9,612 nucleotides of DNA from Candidatus Poribacteria bacterium (GCA_027296925.1 JAPUIP010000805.1:1-9612); one strand, 5' to 3'; counted from the first letter of the stretch, positions 1 through 7,770 are shown. The notes: generated by a model not told the origin, from the letters alone. Made by a program: numbers and translations.

Positions 1-2
1 CA

Positions 3-938
3 ACGGATCGCCCCGGTATCGCTCAGTATCTGCTGAACATGCTAGATCGGCAGCGCGAGGAGGATTACTTTGCCCCGCGCGTATTTCGCAGTGCCGCGCA
101 GTGGGTACAGGACAACTATGAAAATCAGCCCTTCTTCCTCTGGGTCGATAGCTTCACGCCGCACGAATGCTGGCATCCGCCGATGCACTTCGCCGATCGC
201 TATTTTAAGGCGGATGGCGTCAAGGATTATATCTATCCACAGATGGTGCAAAATTATAAGCAACTCACTGATGACGAGATCCGCCGTACGAAAGCGCTTT
301 ACTACGGCTACGTCACGTTTGTCGATAAGTGGATTGGCTACCTGCTGAACGTTATCACGGACTTGCGGCTATGGGATGACACGGTCATTCTCTTTGTCTC
401 CGACCACGGCACCGAGTTGATGGACAAGACACAGTTCGGCAAAAGTCCGCATGCGATGCACCCGTACAACTTCCGCCTGAATTTTTGGCTACGCCATCCC
501 GATACCGCCTATCATGGCAAAACGGTCGACGCTTACGTGCAGAATACCGATGTGCTGCCAACGATCCTCTCCCTCCTTGGCGTCGAGCATGAACCGACGG
601 ATGGCTATAATCTCCTGCCCGTGATGTCTGGTGAGCAGGAATCCCTGCGAGCTTACGTGATCACCGGCTGGGGGCCGATAGCCGCTGTCCGCACCCCAGA
701 ATGGAATCTGATCCTAAATACGATCGACCAGGATGCCAACCCACGCCTATTCCATACGATTAATGATCCGAAAGAGGAGAGCAATGTCGCTGCCGAACAC
801 CCGAATGTTGTTGGCGAATTGCAGGCGAAGCTTGAGGCGCTGATTGGGGATTCGCTGCCAACGACCTACGCCCATCAACCGACGACCAAGTATAACGCCG
901 CATTTTATCAGTGGGCGCAGAGTAACCTGGCACGGTAG
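3..938 (+). CDS. Sulfatase (type I, alkaline-phosphatase superfamily), 5' truncated by the window edge
   Basis: Predicted to hydrolyse sulfate esters, probably on a glycan. The frame is open to the left edge, so the start and the N-terminal C/S-x-P-x-R formylglycine site lie outside the window. Numbering from the Met at 39: the region before VSDHGTELMD is the usual sulfatase sequence in which a long helix and the FVDKWIGYLL segment lead to the strand carrying the metal ligands, here D122 and H123. FGK at 133-135 supplies the conserved Lys expected near the bound sulfate. DVLPTILSLLG (171-181) and GYNLLPVMSGE (189-199) are the typical C-terminal sulfatase signatures. The gene ends with TAG at 936-938. 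A 165-nt gap follows, so it is probably not co-transcribed with the next gene. The substrate cannot be read from this half. The family is sure; the subfamily is unknown. Confidence 0.95.
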   Translation, partial: TDRPGIAQYLLNMLDRQREEDYFAPRVFRSAAQWVQDNYENQPFFLWVDSFTPHECWHPPMHFADRYFKADGVKDYIYPQMVQNYKQLTDDEIRRTKALYYGYVTFVDKWIGYLLNVITDLRLWDDTVILFVSDHGTELMDKTQFGKSPHAMHPYNFRLNFWLRHPDTAYHGKTVDAYVQNTDVLPTILSLLGVEHEPTDGYNLLPVMSGEQESLRAYVITGWGPIAAVRTPEWNLILNTIDQDANPRLFHTINDPKEESNVAAEHPNVVGELQAKLEALIGDSLPTTYAHQPTTKYNAAFYQWAQSNLAR

Positions 939-975
939 GGTGTGATACGCTCCAGCTAACGGGATAGGATTTGGG

Positions 976-1005
976 TTGACATCGGCGGAAACAAACTGTT
1001 ATTAT
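976..1005 (+). promoter_or_regulatory. Sigma-70-like promoter for the S55-propeller unit
   Basis: TTGACA at 976-981 is a perfect -35 consensus. TATTAT at 1000-1005 is a 5/6 match to TATAAT with an 18-nt spacer; reading TTATTA at 999-1004 gives 17 nt. Transcription would begin near 1012, leaving about 90 nt of leader before the chosen TTG start at 1104. It is the only strong promoter-like pair in the 939-1103 gap. Support is sequence match only. Confidence 0.55.
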
Positions 1006-1091
1006 AAGCTGAATTTGAAAGCCGAGTTACGGACTGCTATACATGAAGAAAGCGAGAATACAGGGGCGATTTCGGAATCAACACATTGAAT

Positions 1092-1098
1092 GAGGTGA
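1092..1098 (+). promoter_or_regulatory. Ribosome binding site that decides the TTG start at 1104
   Basis: GAGGTGA matches seven bases of the anti-Shine-Dalgarno complement and sits 5 nt before TTG at 1104. The longer in-frame reading from TTG 1086 would place this site inside the coding sequence and has no Shine-Dalgarno sequence of its own. Confidence 0.7.
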
Positions 1099-1103
1099 GC
1101 GTT

Positions 1104-2972
1104 TTGAGAAAGGCTTGTTTGTTATTCCTAATCACCGCGTTCTGCTTGGCCGCGCTTCAAACAAACGCGCAGATCAAGTGGGACGCATCGAAATTCATGC
1201 CGTTATCGGAGATTAAGCCTGGGATGAGAGGAGAGGCGTATACTGTTTTCTCTGGAACAACCGTTGAAGCATTTGACTTTGAAGTCGTCAGTATTCAATA
1301 TAATTTCCTGCCACAGTTGCATATTATATGGGTTAAGGGGATCGGCGAGAATTTTGAAGTGACAGGACCTGCCGGCGGCATGAGTGGGAGCCCGGCCTAT
1401 ATACCGAACCGAAAAGATGGACGGCTCATCGGTGCAGTTTCCTGGATGTACCTTGGACAGCGTGAACATGCCAACCTCGTTGGGTTTACGCCCATAGAGT
1501 TAATGATTGAAGTGACAAAGCGTGGCATGCGGCCAAACTTAAGCTATCGCGGTGGTAGTCTCTTTAACTTTGGTTCAGATACGGCTTGGAGCGGAACGGA
1601 AATGTTGCCCTTGGCCCCTGACGAAGTACAGACACGCGAAAGGAAGATGGAGCCTTTGCTCATGCACACTTCGGGGGACATTGGTTCAGCACGCCTTCCC
1701 ATCCCTGTTGCCTTTTCAGGGATACCCGCTCAAGCGATGGGCATCCTCAAGCCATTGTTTGATAAGTACCATTTGAGTCCGATACAAGGATCTGGTGGGA
1801 GTTCACCTATCAAAAATGCGCCCATTGAGCCGGGGCAAATCGTTGGTATTGAATACGCTCGCGGCGATTTTACTGCCTTCGGATACGGAACCATGACCTA
1901 TATCGATGACAATCAATTGATAGGCTTTGGGCACGCGATGTTCGGAGAAGGCAACGTCAATCTGCCAATTTCAGGCGGCTACGTTCACTTCATTGTGCCA
2001 AGTCTGAACCAATCATTCAAAGTCGCTTCCCCAACCAAACCGATTGGTACGCTCGTACAAGATCGGCAATCCGGGATTGCCGGCTTAATCGGCTCCCATC
2101 CGAGCTTTATTCCTGTTGATGCCAAAATTGAAACGATGGACGGACAGACCCACGCGATGCACTACGAGGTGATGCGCCATCGTAATTTCTCGGCGCTCGT
2201 CACCATGATTGGTGTTTGGAATCTGATCAACGGGATTGAGATTAGTAGCGGAGATCACTCTGTCAACATTGATTCAAAAATCTCGCTGAAAGATCAGCCA
2301 GATCTGGTATCGCAGGAAATTGTCCGTAGGAATGTATACTCATCCAGCGGTTCCCCGGGGCTTCAAGCGGCCCTATCCCTCTCTCCGTTATCCCGTCTGA
2401 TTGGCAACGAATACGCGAAAGTCGATATCGAGAGCGTCGATATTAATATCAAGATAGAGGACAAACGCAAGACAGCGGTCATTGAGGGCATACGGATAAA
2501 CAAAGACCGATACCGGCCCGGCGAAAAAATGGAGATCACGATCCGGATGCGTCCTTACCTCGAAGCGCCCATTATCCAAACCGGCTATATTACGATTCCC
2601 AATGATGCCCCGGAAGGCTTAACCACCATTCTAGTTATCAGCGCAGCCTCTTATGAAACCTGGCAGCAGACCCGCGCCCCCTTGAATTACCGTCCGACCA
2701 ACGTCAATCAACTGATTAAACTCTTGCAACGCGAAGAAAATAACAGTGACATCATTCTAGAGCTCTTTGTGCCGAGAATCGGTATGACCATTCAGGGAGA
2801 GGAGTTTCCCGAACTGCCGGTATCGATGCTCTCCGTGATGAGTTCTCCCACTCAATCCGGCGAAGGCGGCTTTACCCGTGGCACCACCATGCACTTTGAA
2901 AAGGTCCCGACACCGTATGTGGTCTCCGGCGCCCAATTTTTGCGATTCAGAATTGACCGCAACGCGCCGTAA
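1104..2972 (+). CDS. Exported SpoIVB peptidase S55-domain protein
   Basis: Start chosen at TTG 1104 because GAGGTGA lies 5 nt upstream and the product then begins with a clean signal peptide: RK, then CLLFLITAFCLAAL, then a likely cleavage after QTNA. TTG 1086 gives 6 extra residues. The 622-aa protein has KPGMRGEAYTVFSG near residue 39, then GGMSGSP at 91-97 followed by RLIGAVSW. This matches the SpoIVB/S55 serine-peptidase signature, with S94 as the likely nucleophile. A central segment contains LIGFGHAMFGEG, where H277 resembles the LGHG catalytic histidine of SpoIVB, and then SFKVASP and GTLVQDRQSGIAG. The last ~170 residues (RYRPGEKMEITIRMRP onward) look like a beta-sandwich domain. Long exported proteins of this layout are known in acidobacteria and similar phyla, mostly without assigned function. 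The propeller gene follows after 27 nt, suggesting an operon. Active proteolysis is inferred, not shown. Confidence 0.88.
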   Translation: MRKACLLFLITAFCLAALQTNAQIKWDASKFMPLSEIKPGMRGEAYTVFSGTTVEAFDFEVVSIQYNFLPQLHIIWVKGIGENFEVTGPAGGMSGSPAYIPNRKDGRLIGAVSWMYLGQREHANLVGFTPIELMIEVTKRGMRPNLSYRGGSLFNFGSDTAWSGTEMLPLAPDEVQTRERKMEPLLMHTSGDIGSARLPIPVAFSGIPAQAMGILKPLFDKYHLSPIQGSGGSSPIKNAPIEPGQIVGIEYARGDFTAFGYGTMTYIDDNQLIGFGHAMFGEGNVNLPISGGYVHFIVPSLNQSFKVASPTKPIGTLVQDRQSGIAGLIGSHPSFIPVDAKIETMDGQTHAMHYEVMRHRNFSALVTMIGVWNLINGIEISSGDHSVNIDSKISLKDQPDLVSQEIVRRNVYSSSGSPGLQAALSLSPLSRLIGNEYAKVDIESVDINIKIEDKRKTAVIEGIRINKDRYRPGEKMEITIRMRPYLEAPIIQTGYITIPNDAPEGLTTILVISAASYETWQQTRAPLNYRPTNVNQLIKLLQREENNSDIILELFVPRIGMTIQGEEFPELPVSMLSVMSSPTQSGEGGFTRGTTMHFEKVPTPYVVSGAQFLRFRIDRNAP

Positions 2973-2982
2973 GCCCACACAT

Positions 2983-2990
2983 AAGGAGGA
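2983..2990 (+). promoter_or_regulatory. Strong ribosome binding site of the propeller gene
   Basis: AAGGAGGA, close to a full anti-Shine-Dalgarno match, lies 9 nt before the ATG at 3000, inside the 27-nt gap after the S55 gene. It fixes the start and suggests efficient translation of the second gene in the unit. Confidence 0.8.
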
Positions 2991-2999
2991 TATTTTTCG

Positions 3000-5090
3000 A
3001 TGACGTTCCCCCGAGTTTTCTGTTTTTTCGGTTTCATTGCAATTTTCTCGTGGATTTATCCTTTACCAACGTCCGCCGTGACAACGTCCATCTGGGAGCA
3101 ACGTCACCAAAAGGATTTCGATTCAGGTACGCCCAAAGGCGTTTCAATAACGAGCAAGGGAGAGATTACGTTGTCCCCCCAATTGGTGCCCTTTTTTACA
3201 GATACCCAGGAGATATATATCTGGTGTCTCGCTGAGGATTCCAAGGGGAACATTTATGCCGGCACAGGCAATGGGGGAAAAATCTACCGCATCACTCCCG
3301 ATGGCCAGTCATCGCTCTTTTACGACTCGCCTGAAGTTTCAATCTTGAGCCTCGCCATCGATACAAATGATAACATCTATGCCGGCACCGCGCCGAGTGG
3401 GTTAATCTACAAGCTGACAGAGGAGGGCGTTCCGCCGACAACGATACTCAGTTCAGAAGAAAAATATGTCTGGGCGATGACGTTCGATGACACTGGAAAC
3501 CTCTACGCGGCGACAGGAACAAATGGGAAGATTTACAAGATTACCGCTGATGGCGAAACCAACCTGCTCTTCGATTCCGAGGCAAGCAACATTTTATGTT
3601 TGCTCTACGCTCAAGAGAACTTGCATGCGGGTAGCGATGGCAAAGGGATTATCTATCGCATCACAACGGACGGAGCGGCTTCTGTGCTTTATCAGACGGG
3701 GCAAAGAGAGGTACATACGCTTGCCACGGATGCGCAAGGCGTCATCTACGCTGGTACCGTTACAACGGCGCCGCCGCAGCCGGGAAGCAGCGGGCCACCA
3801 CCGAGTGCTCCCTCCCCGCCGGAGGGACGCTCTGCCGAGGAAAAGAAGTCCCATGTCTATCGGATTCAGCCAGATGGCGTTGTCTCCAGAATTTGGACGG
3901 CGCCCGATCCACTGATTCTGTCGATGGTAACCGCTCCTGACGGCCAACTCCTTGTCGGGACAGGGGACAGCGGAAAGGTCTACCGGGTCAACACAGATGG
4001 AGATTCCGTTTCACTTGGTAAATGCGACGCAGGCCAAATCCTTCGCATGCATCGCACAGCAAACACGAATAAGCTGCTGCTTTCCACAGGGAATGCCGGG
4101 AAGATCTTTGAATTGCAATCGGCGTATATCGCCGAAGGAACGCTTGAATCTCAGGCCAAAGATACGACGGTGATGTCGCGGTGGGGCAAGTTATCGTGGG
4201 AGGGTGCGACACCAGAAGGAACATCGATTACGTTTGCCACCCGAACCGGTAACACAGAGAAGCCGGACAGTACATGGAGCGATTGGGAGGAACTGACAGT
4301 TTCCGATGTCTCGCAAATTACAAGCCCGGACGCGCGGTATATTCAGTGGAGAGCAAAACTTGCGACCAGCGACCCATCAGCAACACCGGTGCTGAGAGAA
4401 GTCAATGTTGCCTCGGTGCAGGCCAATATTGAACCGCGATTTGATACAATCGGGATGCGGCGCGGGGATGCCCCAGATGGGCCGGGTGAATCCAAAGGCG
4501 GTGGTGGTCCAAAGGCAGCCCTACCTCCGTCCGGTTCAAGAGCGAGCGGAACGAAATATACCGTTGAGTGGAAAGTGCAGGATGCGAACAACGATACACT
4601 GCAATTCAACGTCTACTACAAAGGCATCGACGAGACGAATTGGAAACTTCTCAAAAAGGAACTGAATCAGACGAAGTACACCTGGGATACCACGTCGATG
4701 TCCGATGGCCGGTACACAATCAAAGTCGAAGCCACGGACAAACTCAGTAACCCGCCGGGGATGGCGAAGTCTACCGCGAAGATCAGTGATCCGTTTGATA
4801 TTGACAACACTCAGCCGACGGTCAACGATATTACCGCGACGGCAAATGGGGAGGGAACTTATCAGATCTCCTGTGCGGCTGAGGACAGGTCGAGTTACAT
4901 CCAGAAGGCGGTTTACAAAATCGACAGTGATGAACATTGGCAGGTCATTTTTCCCGGCGATGGCATTTTCGATTCCAAACGCGAGGACCTCCTCCTTCAG
5001 ACAGGAGAACTGCCGCCCGGTGAACATACGATCACGATTCGAGTTACAGATTCAGCCGGGAACAAGGCGGTTGGGCGTAAGAATTTTTAG
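3000..5090 (+). CDS. Exported seven-bladed beta-propeller protein with C-terminal Ig/FN3-like domains
   Basis: 696 aa. Function is not recognised beyond fold. Residues 1-26 form a signal peptide (FCFFGFIAIFSWIY core, TSA cleavage). Residues 31-60 carry a W...DFDSGTPKGVSI strand motif. Seven repeats of about 41 residues follow, each of the form L..D..GN.YAGT...GKIYRI..DG. They start near 74, 115, 158, 198, 238, 306 and 347, giving a complete seven-bladed propeller of the NHL/SMP-30/two-component-regulator-propeller type. Blade 5 is split by a Pro/Gly/Ser-rich insert at about 255-283. Residues 375-470 hold a probable beta-sandwich (RTGNTEKPDSTWSDWEEL, then RYIQWRAKL). A Gly/Pro linker (488-515) leads to an FN3/Ig-like domain (518-600) and a second Ig-like domain (605-692, ending TDSAGNKAVG). 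Likely a secreted binding protein. It shares a transcript with the upstream S55 gene and is closed by a terminator. Confidence 0.87.
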   Translation: MTFPRVFCFFGFIAIFSWIYPLPTSAVTTSIWEQRHQKDFDSGTPKGVSITSKGEITLSPQLVPFFTDTQEIYIWCLAEDSKGNIYAGTGNGGKIYRITPDGQSSLFYDSPEVSILSLAIDTNDNIYAGTAPSGLIYKLTEEGVPPTTILSSEEKYVWAMTFDDTGNLYAATGTNGKIYKITADGETNLLFDSEASNILCLLYAQENLHAGSDGKGIIYRITTDGAASVLYQTGQREVHTLATDAQGVIYAGTVTTAPPQPGSSGPPPSAPSPPEGRSAEEKKSHVYRIQPDGVVSRIWTAPDPLILSMVTAPDGQLLVGTGDSGKVYRVNTDGDSVSLGKCDAGQILRMHRTANTNKLLLSTGNAGKIFELQSAYIAEGTLESQAKDTTVMSRWGKLSWEGATPEGTSITFATRTGNTEKPDSTWSDWEELTVSDVSQITSPDARYIQWRAKLATSDPSATPVLREVNVASVQANIEPRFDTIGMRRGDAPDGPGESKGGGGPKAALPPSGSRASGTKYTVEWKVQDANNDTLQFNVYYKGIDETNWKLLKKELNQTKYTWDTTSMSDGRYTIKVEATDKLSNPPGMAKSTAKISDPFDIDNTQPTVNDITATANGEGTYQISCAAEDRSSYIQKAVYKIDSDEHWQVIFPGDGIFDSKREDLLLQTGELPPGEHTITIRVTDSAGNKAVGRKNF

Positions 5091-5110
5091 GCGCCTCGAA
5101 CACCGGTAAC

Positions 5111-5157
5111 AAGGCGTCCATGGCCGACCACTGTGAGCTGCGGACGCCTTCTCTTTT
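5111..5157 (+). terminator. Intrinsic terminator after the propeller gene
   Basis: AAGGCGTCC (5111-5119) and GGACGCCTT (5142-5150) form a perfect 9-bp stem around a 22-nt loop. CTCTTTTT follows directly, giving the U-tract. It lies 21 nt after the propeller stop codon and closes the S55-propeller unit. The loop is long for a terminator but contains a small TGG-CCGA-CCA hairpin (5121-5130). Confidence 0.8.
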
Positions 5158-5172
5158 TGCGCTTGAAAAACG

Positions 5173-6552
5173 ATGAATAATTCTTCAGTAGCAGAGCCGG
5201 CAATTCTGTATAGAAAAGTTCGCATTCCCGACGCCTTTATTTCCGAAGATTCAGATGGGCGGTGGGGTGGAGACATCCGCATCGGTGATCTCACGGGGGA
5301 TGGGAATGTCGATTTCCTCGTCTACAAGTCGCTGGGCGGGATGAAGCCGTCCTTCCTCGGCGCATTTACAGGCGAGGGTGAGCCGATCTGGTCCGTCGGT
5401 GATAAAGACTTTACCGCAGCGGATGCCGATAGTACGGACACGCTTCGGACACACTCGCCGGATCGCCCCGGTCCCGTTGCAATCTACGACATCGATCAGG
5501 ATGGCTGTTCGGAGGTGATCTGCTTCCTGATCGATTCTGACGTGAAACGCACGAGCAAATGGAATCTGGATGGAATCGATCTGGTCATCTTAGATGGAAA
5601 AACCGGTGAGATCAAGCAGAAAGCTGCCCCCGCCGAACTTCGCCGCTGCAACGCTTACGTCGATGATGAACTTCACATCTCCAACTATGCGCATCAACGC
5701 TTGATGCTCGCCAACTTTACCGGCACCCTGCAACCGCAGGACTTCGTGGTCAAACTCGGCAACGAAATCCTGGCTTTTGATCGTGAACTCCGGCTCTTGT
5801 GGCAGTACACGAATCGATGGTATCGTTATTCGCAGCATTCGGCTTATATCCCCGCTGTCGGCGATCTGGATGGGGATGGCAGGGATGAAGTCAATGGTGG
5901 GCATTTTGGGCTCGACCACGATGGCAGTGTGCTGTGGGAAAAATATCTCGGCGATAATATGGATGCGGTCCTGGTTGAGGAGTGGGATGGCGATGCGGGC
6001 AATGGGAAGGAGGCAATCCTGTCCGGTTGGGGACAAGTCCTCGATGGATGTGGGAACACCCTCCTCAAGCTCGGCGAAGCACTTGTGCCGCACGGGCAGG
6101 AGATCCGTTACGGCGATGTCAGATCCGATTCGCCGGGGGCTGAACTTGTCATCCGTTACAACGGGCATCATCCGGATCTGATGGTTGTCAGCAACGACGG
6201 TGAGGTGCTCAATCGATTCAAGGTCGATGATTCCCCCAACAACACCGGATTGGAAATCATTCGTTGGAACGGCGGGAACGCAGCCGACTTAATTTACAGT
6301 CCCGCTGCGCTCTATGATGGCTACGGGCGAAAAGTTGTGACGTTCCTAGATCTGCCGCCACCGACAGGTGGCAAGATGGGCTGGTATCACTGCTTTCCCG
6401 CGAATGTCTGCGGAGACGAACGCGAAGAGGTGATTCTATACGACCCGTGCAGCGATGCCGTCTACATCTATACCCCACCGCCTTTTGACCCCACCGCCTT
6501 TTGCGGCTATCGCCATACCCCTCGCCAGTACAATGCCCGGCTAATCGACTGA
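5173..6552 (+). CDS. FG-GAP/VCBS-type propeller protein resembling rhamnogalacturonan lyase (PL11-like)
   Basis: 459 aa. It shows Asp-rich, calcium-loop-like FG-GAP repeats: GDLTGDGNVDFLVY (38-51), YDIDQDGCSEVICF (105-118), GDLDGDGRDEVNGG (230-243), EWDGDAGNGKEAIL (270-283), a degenerate copy at 315-329, and NVCGDEREEVILYD (411-424). The DLDGDGRDEV...DHDGSVLW segment and the end (GDEREEVI...VYIYTPPP...RQYNARLID) recall the core and C terminus of PL11 rhamnogalacturonan lyases. No signal peptide is visible, and a TGA at 5164 blocks any upstream extension. That is odd for a polysaccharide lyase and suggests a cytoplasmic or non-enzymatic role. No Shine-Dalgarno precedes the ATG, which starts only 15 nt after the terminator U-tract. 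The dehydrogenase gene follows after 27 nt. Fold and repeats are fairly sure; lyase activity is a guess from resemblance. Confidence 0.85.
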   Translation: MNNSSVAEPAILYRKVRIPDAFISEDSDGRWGGDIRIGDLTGDGNVDFLVYKSLGGMKPSFLGAFTGEGEPIWSVGDKDFTAADADSTDTLRTHSPDRPGPVAIYDIDQDGCSEVICFLIDSDVKRTSKWNLDGIDLVILDGKTGEIKQKAAPAELRRCNAYVDDELHISNYAHQRLMLANFTGTLQPQDFVVKLGNEILAFDRELRLLWQYTNRWYRYSQHSAYIPAVGDLDGDGRDEVNGGHFGLDHDGSVLWEKYLGDNMDAVLVEEWDGDAGNGKEAILSGWGQVLDGCGNTLLKLGEALVPHGQEIRYGDVRSDSPGAELVIRYNGHHPDLMVVSNDGEVLNRFKVDDSPNNTGLEIIRWNGGNAADLIYSPAALYDGYGRKVVTFLDLPPPTGGKMGWYHCFPANVCGDEREEVILYDPCSDAVYIYTPPPFDPTAFCGYRHTPRQYNARLID

Positions 6553-6562
6553 TTCCAGCTTT

Positions 6563-6572
6563 AAGGAAAGGA
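6563..6572 (+). promoter_or_regulatory. Ribosome binding site of the Gfo/Idh/MocA gene
   Basis: AAGGAAAGGA holds two purine-rich Shine-Dalgarno-like cores. The second (AAAGGA) ends 7 nt before the ATG at 6580, inside the 27-nt gap after the FG-GAP gene, which supports translation from a shared transcript. Confidence 0.65.
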
Positions 6573-6579
6573 CGCACTT

Positions 6580-7749
6580 ATGAGCTACCCTATCAGCGTT
6601 GCGATCCTCGGTATCGGCCAACGCGGACTTCAGCATTTGAGAGCACTCTGGAAGCTTCAAGGCGAAGGGCTGGTCAAAATTGTCGCATTGATCGACACGT
6701 TTGAAGACAACCTTGTGGAGGCGAAGATCCAGAAATATGTGGATGGATTTCAAATGGATGGCATCCACACCGCAGCGGATTTCAGCAAAACCATCGCCGA
6801 GCTGCCGTTGGACGCGATCTATTTCGCCATTCCGCCGGGGGTCCACAACGGCGAACTCATCGAAGCGGCGAATGCCGGCATCCATATCTTCGCTGAGAAG
6901 CCGATGAGCCTTTATATGAACGAAGCCCTTGAGATGGACCGCGTCATACGAGATAACGGCGTGATTTCGACGGTGGGCTTTCAACAGCGATATGATCGGC
7001 GTTACGAGGCAACTCACGATTTTCTCGCAGACAAGCAGATGGTGATGGTCACCATGCTCATGAACGGCGCCCTCGAAGCCCATTCGGTCAAGCATACGAT
7101 AACGGAAACACTGGGAGGTCCCGCCAATCGTGTTTGGACGGCAAACTTCGAGTGGTCCGGATCGACCGTCGTGGAAGCGGGAATTCACCAAACGGATCTG
7201 ATGCGGTATTGGTGCGGCGACATCGTGTGGGTCGAGGCGGATTACATCCACCGCGACCCGACGGACATCGTTGATGGCGGCGATAACCCGTATGCGTATA
7301 CGGTCAAGTTCGGCTTTGAAAGTGGCTGCATCGCAAACCTCCTCCTGTCGCGTTTACGCAAAGTTTACTACAGCGATGGATATCAGAGCTTGCTGTGGAC
7401 GCACGGACACTTGAAATTCGAGGGAAACGATGTGGTCGCCTACTACTACGATGGTCCCTATCCGCCGGCGCAAACACCGCAGCGAGAATCACTTCGCCAT
7501 GTCCTGCCCCTGCCCTCCGGCGTTGACCCCACCGAACAGATCAGCCGCGCCTTCCTCCGCGCCATTGCAACGGGCAGTACCGATGGACTTCGCAGCACGT
7601 TTGCCAGTAGCATCAACAGCCTCGCCGCCGTACTTGGCGCGAACGCATCGGATCAGCTTGGCGGGAAACGCACCGACCTTAAGGATTTCCTCGTGGATGA
7701 GAAGTCCGATCGCTTTCGCCGAAAACCCGCTGATACCAATTTTGTCTGA
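6580..7749 (+). CDS. Gfo/Idh/MocA family NAD(P)-dependent oxidoreductase
   Basis: 389 aa, normal family length. Members oxidise or reduce sugars, inositols or sugar acids with NAD(P), in the cytoplasm. The N-terminal Rossmann fold shows VAILGIGQRG (7-16) with the glycine-rich nucleotide loop, then VALID (35-39), an acidic strand end that favours NAD over NADP. AEKPMS (105-110) is the diagnostic EKP motif; its Lys is the expected catalytic lysine. TVGFQQRYD (131-139) is the family GFQ.R.. motif. EAGIHQTDLMRYWCGD (199-214) carries the H203...D206 pair expected at the active site. No signal peptide. It follows the FG-GAP gene with its own ribosome site, so the two probably act on the same sugar or uronic-acid pathway. 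The exact substrate cannot be named. A non-coding repeat region starts directly after the TGA. Confidence 0.95.
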   Translation: MSYPISVAILGIGQRGLQHLRALWKLQGEGLVKIVALIDTFEDNLVEAKIQKYVDGFQMDGIHTAADFSKTIAELPLDAIYFAIPPGVHNGELIEAANAGIHIFAEKPMSLYMNEALEMDRVIRDNGVISTVGFQQRYDRRYEATHDFLADKQMVMVTMLMNGALEAHSVKHTITETLGGPANRVWTANFEWSGSTVVEAGIHQTDLMRYWCGDIVWVEADYIHRDPTDIVDGGDNPYAYTVKFGFESGCIANLLLSRLRKVYYSDGYQSLLWTHGHLKFEGNDVVAYYYDGPYPPAQTPQRESLRHVLPLPSGVDPTEQISRAFLRAIATGSTDGLRSTFASSINSLAAVLGANASDQLGGKRTDLKDFLVDEKSDRFRRKPADTNFV

Positions 7750-7770
7750 TTTTGTCGGAAGTGGTATGAT
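7742..7770 (+). promoter_or_regulatory. Possible extended -10 promoter at the end of the dehydrogenase gene
   Basis: TGGTATGAT (7762-7770) reads as an extended -10 (TGn plus TATGAT, 5/6). A weak -35, TTGTCT (7742-7747), lies 17 nt upstream and overlaps the last codons of the dehydrogenase. It would give a leader of about 310 nt for the DUF362 gene, carrying the whole repeat region. Weak, sequence match only. Confidence 0.25.

Noticed and set aside
4536..5027. 163-aa minus-strand ORF opposite the propeller gene's Ig-like domains
   Set aside because: No motif, no ribosome site, and the + strand product has clear domain repeats.
5590..6171. 193-aa minus-strand ORF opposite the FG-GAP gene
   Set aside because: It is explained by the codon pattern of the Asp/Gly-rich repeats on the + strand; it has no recognisable domain.
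6541..7251. 236-aa minus-strand ORF antisense to the Gfo/Idh/MocA gene
   Set aside because: It has no family motif or ribosome site and lies fully opposite a gene with strong family signatures, so it is a shadow frame.
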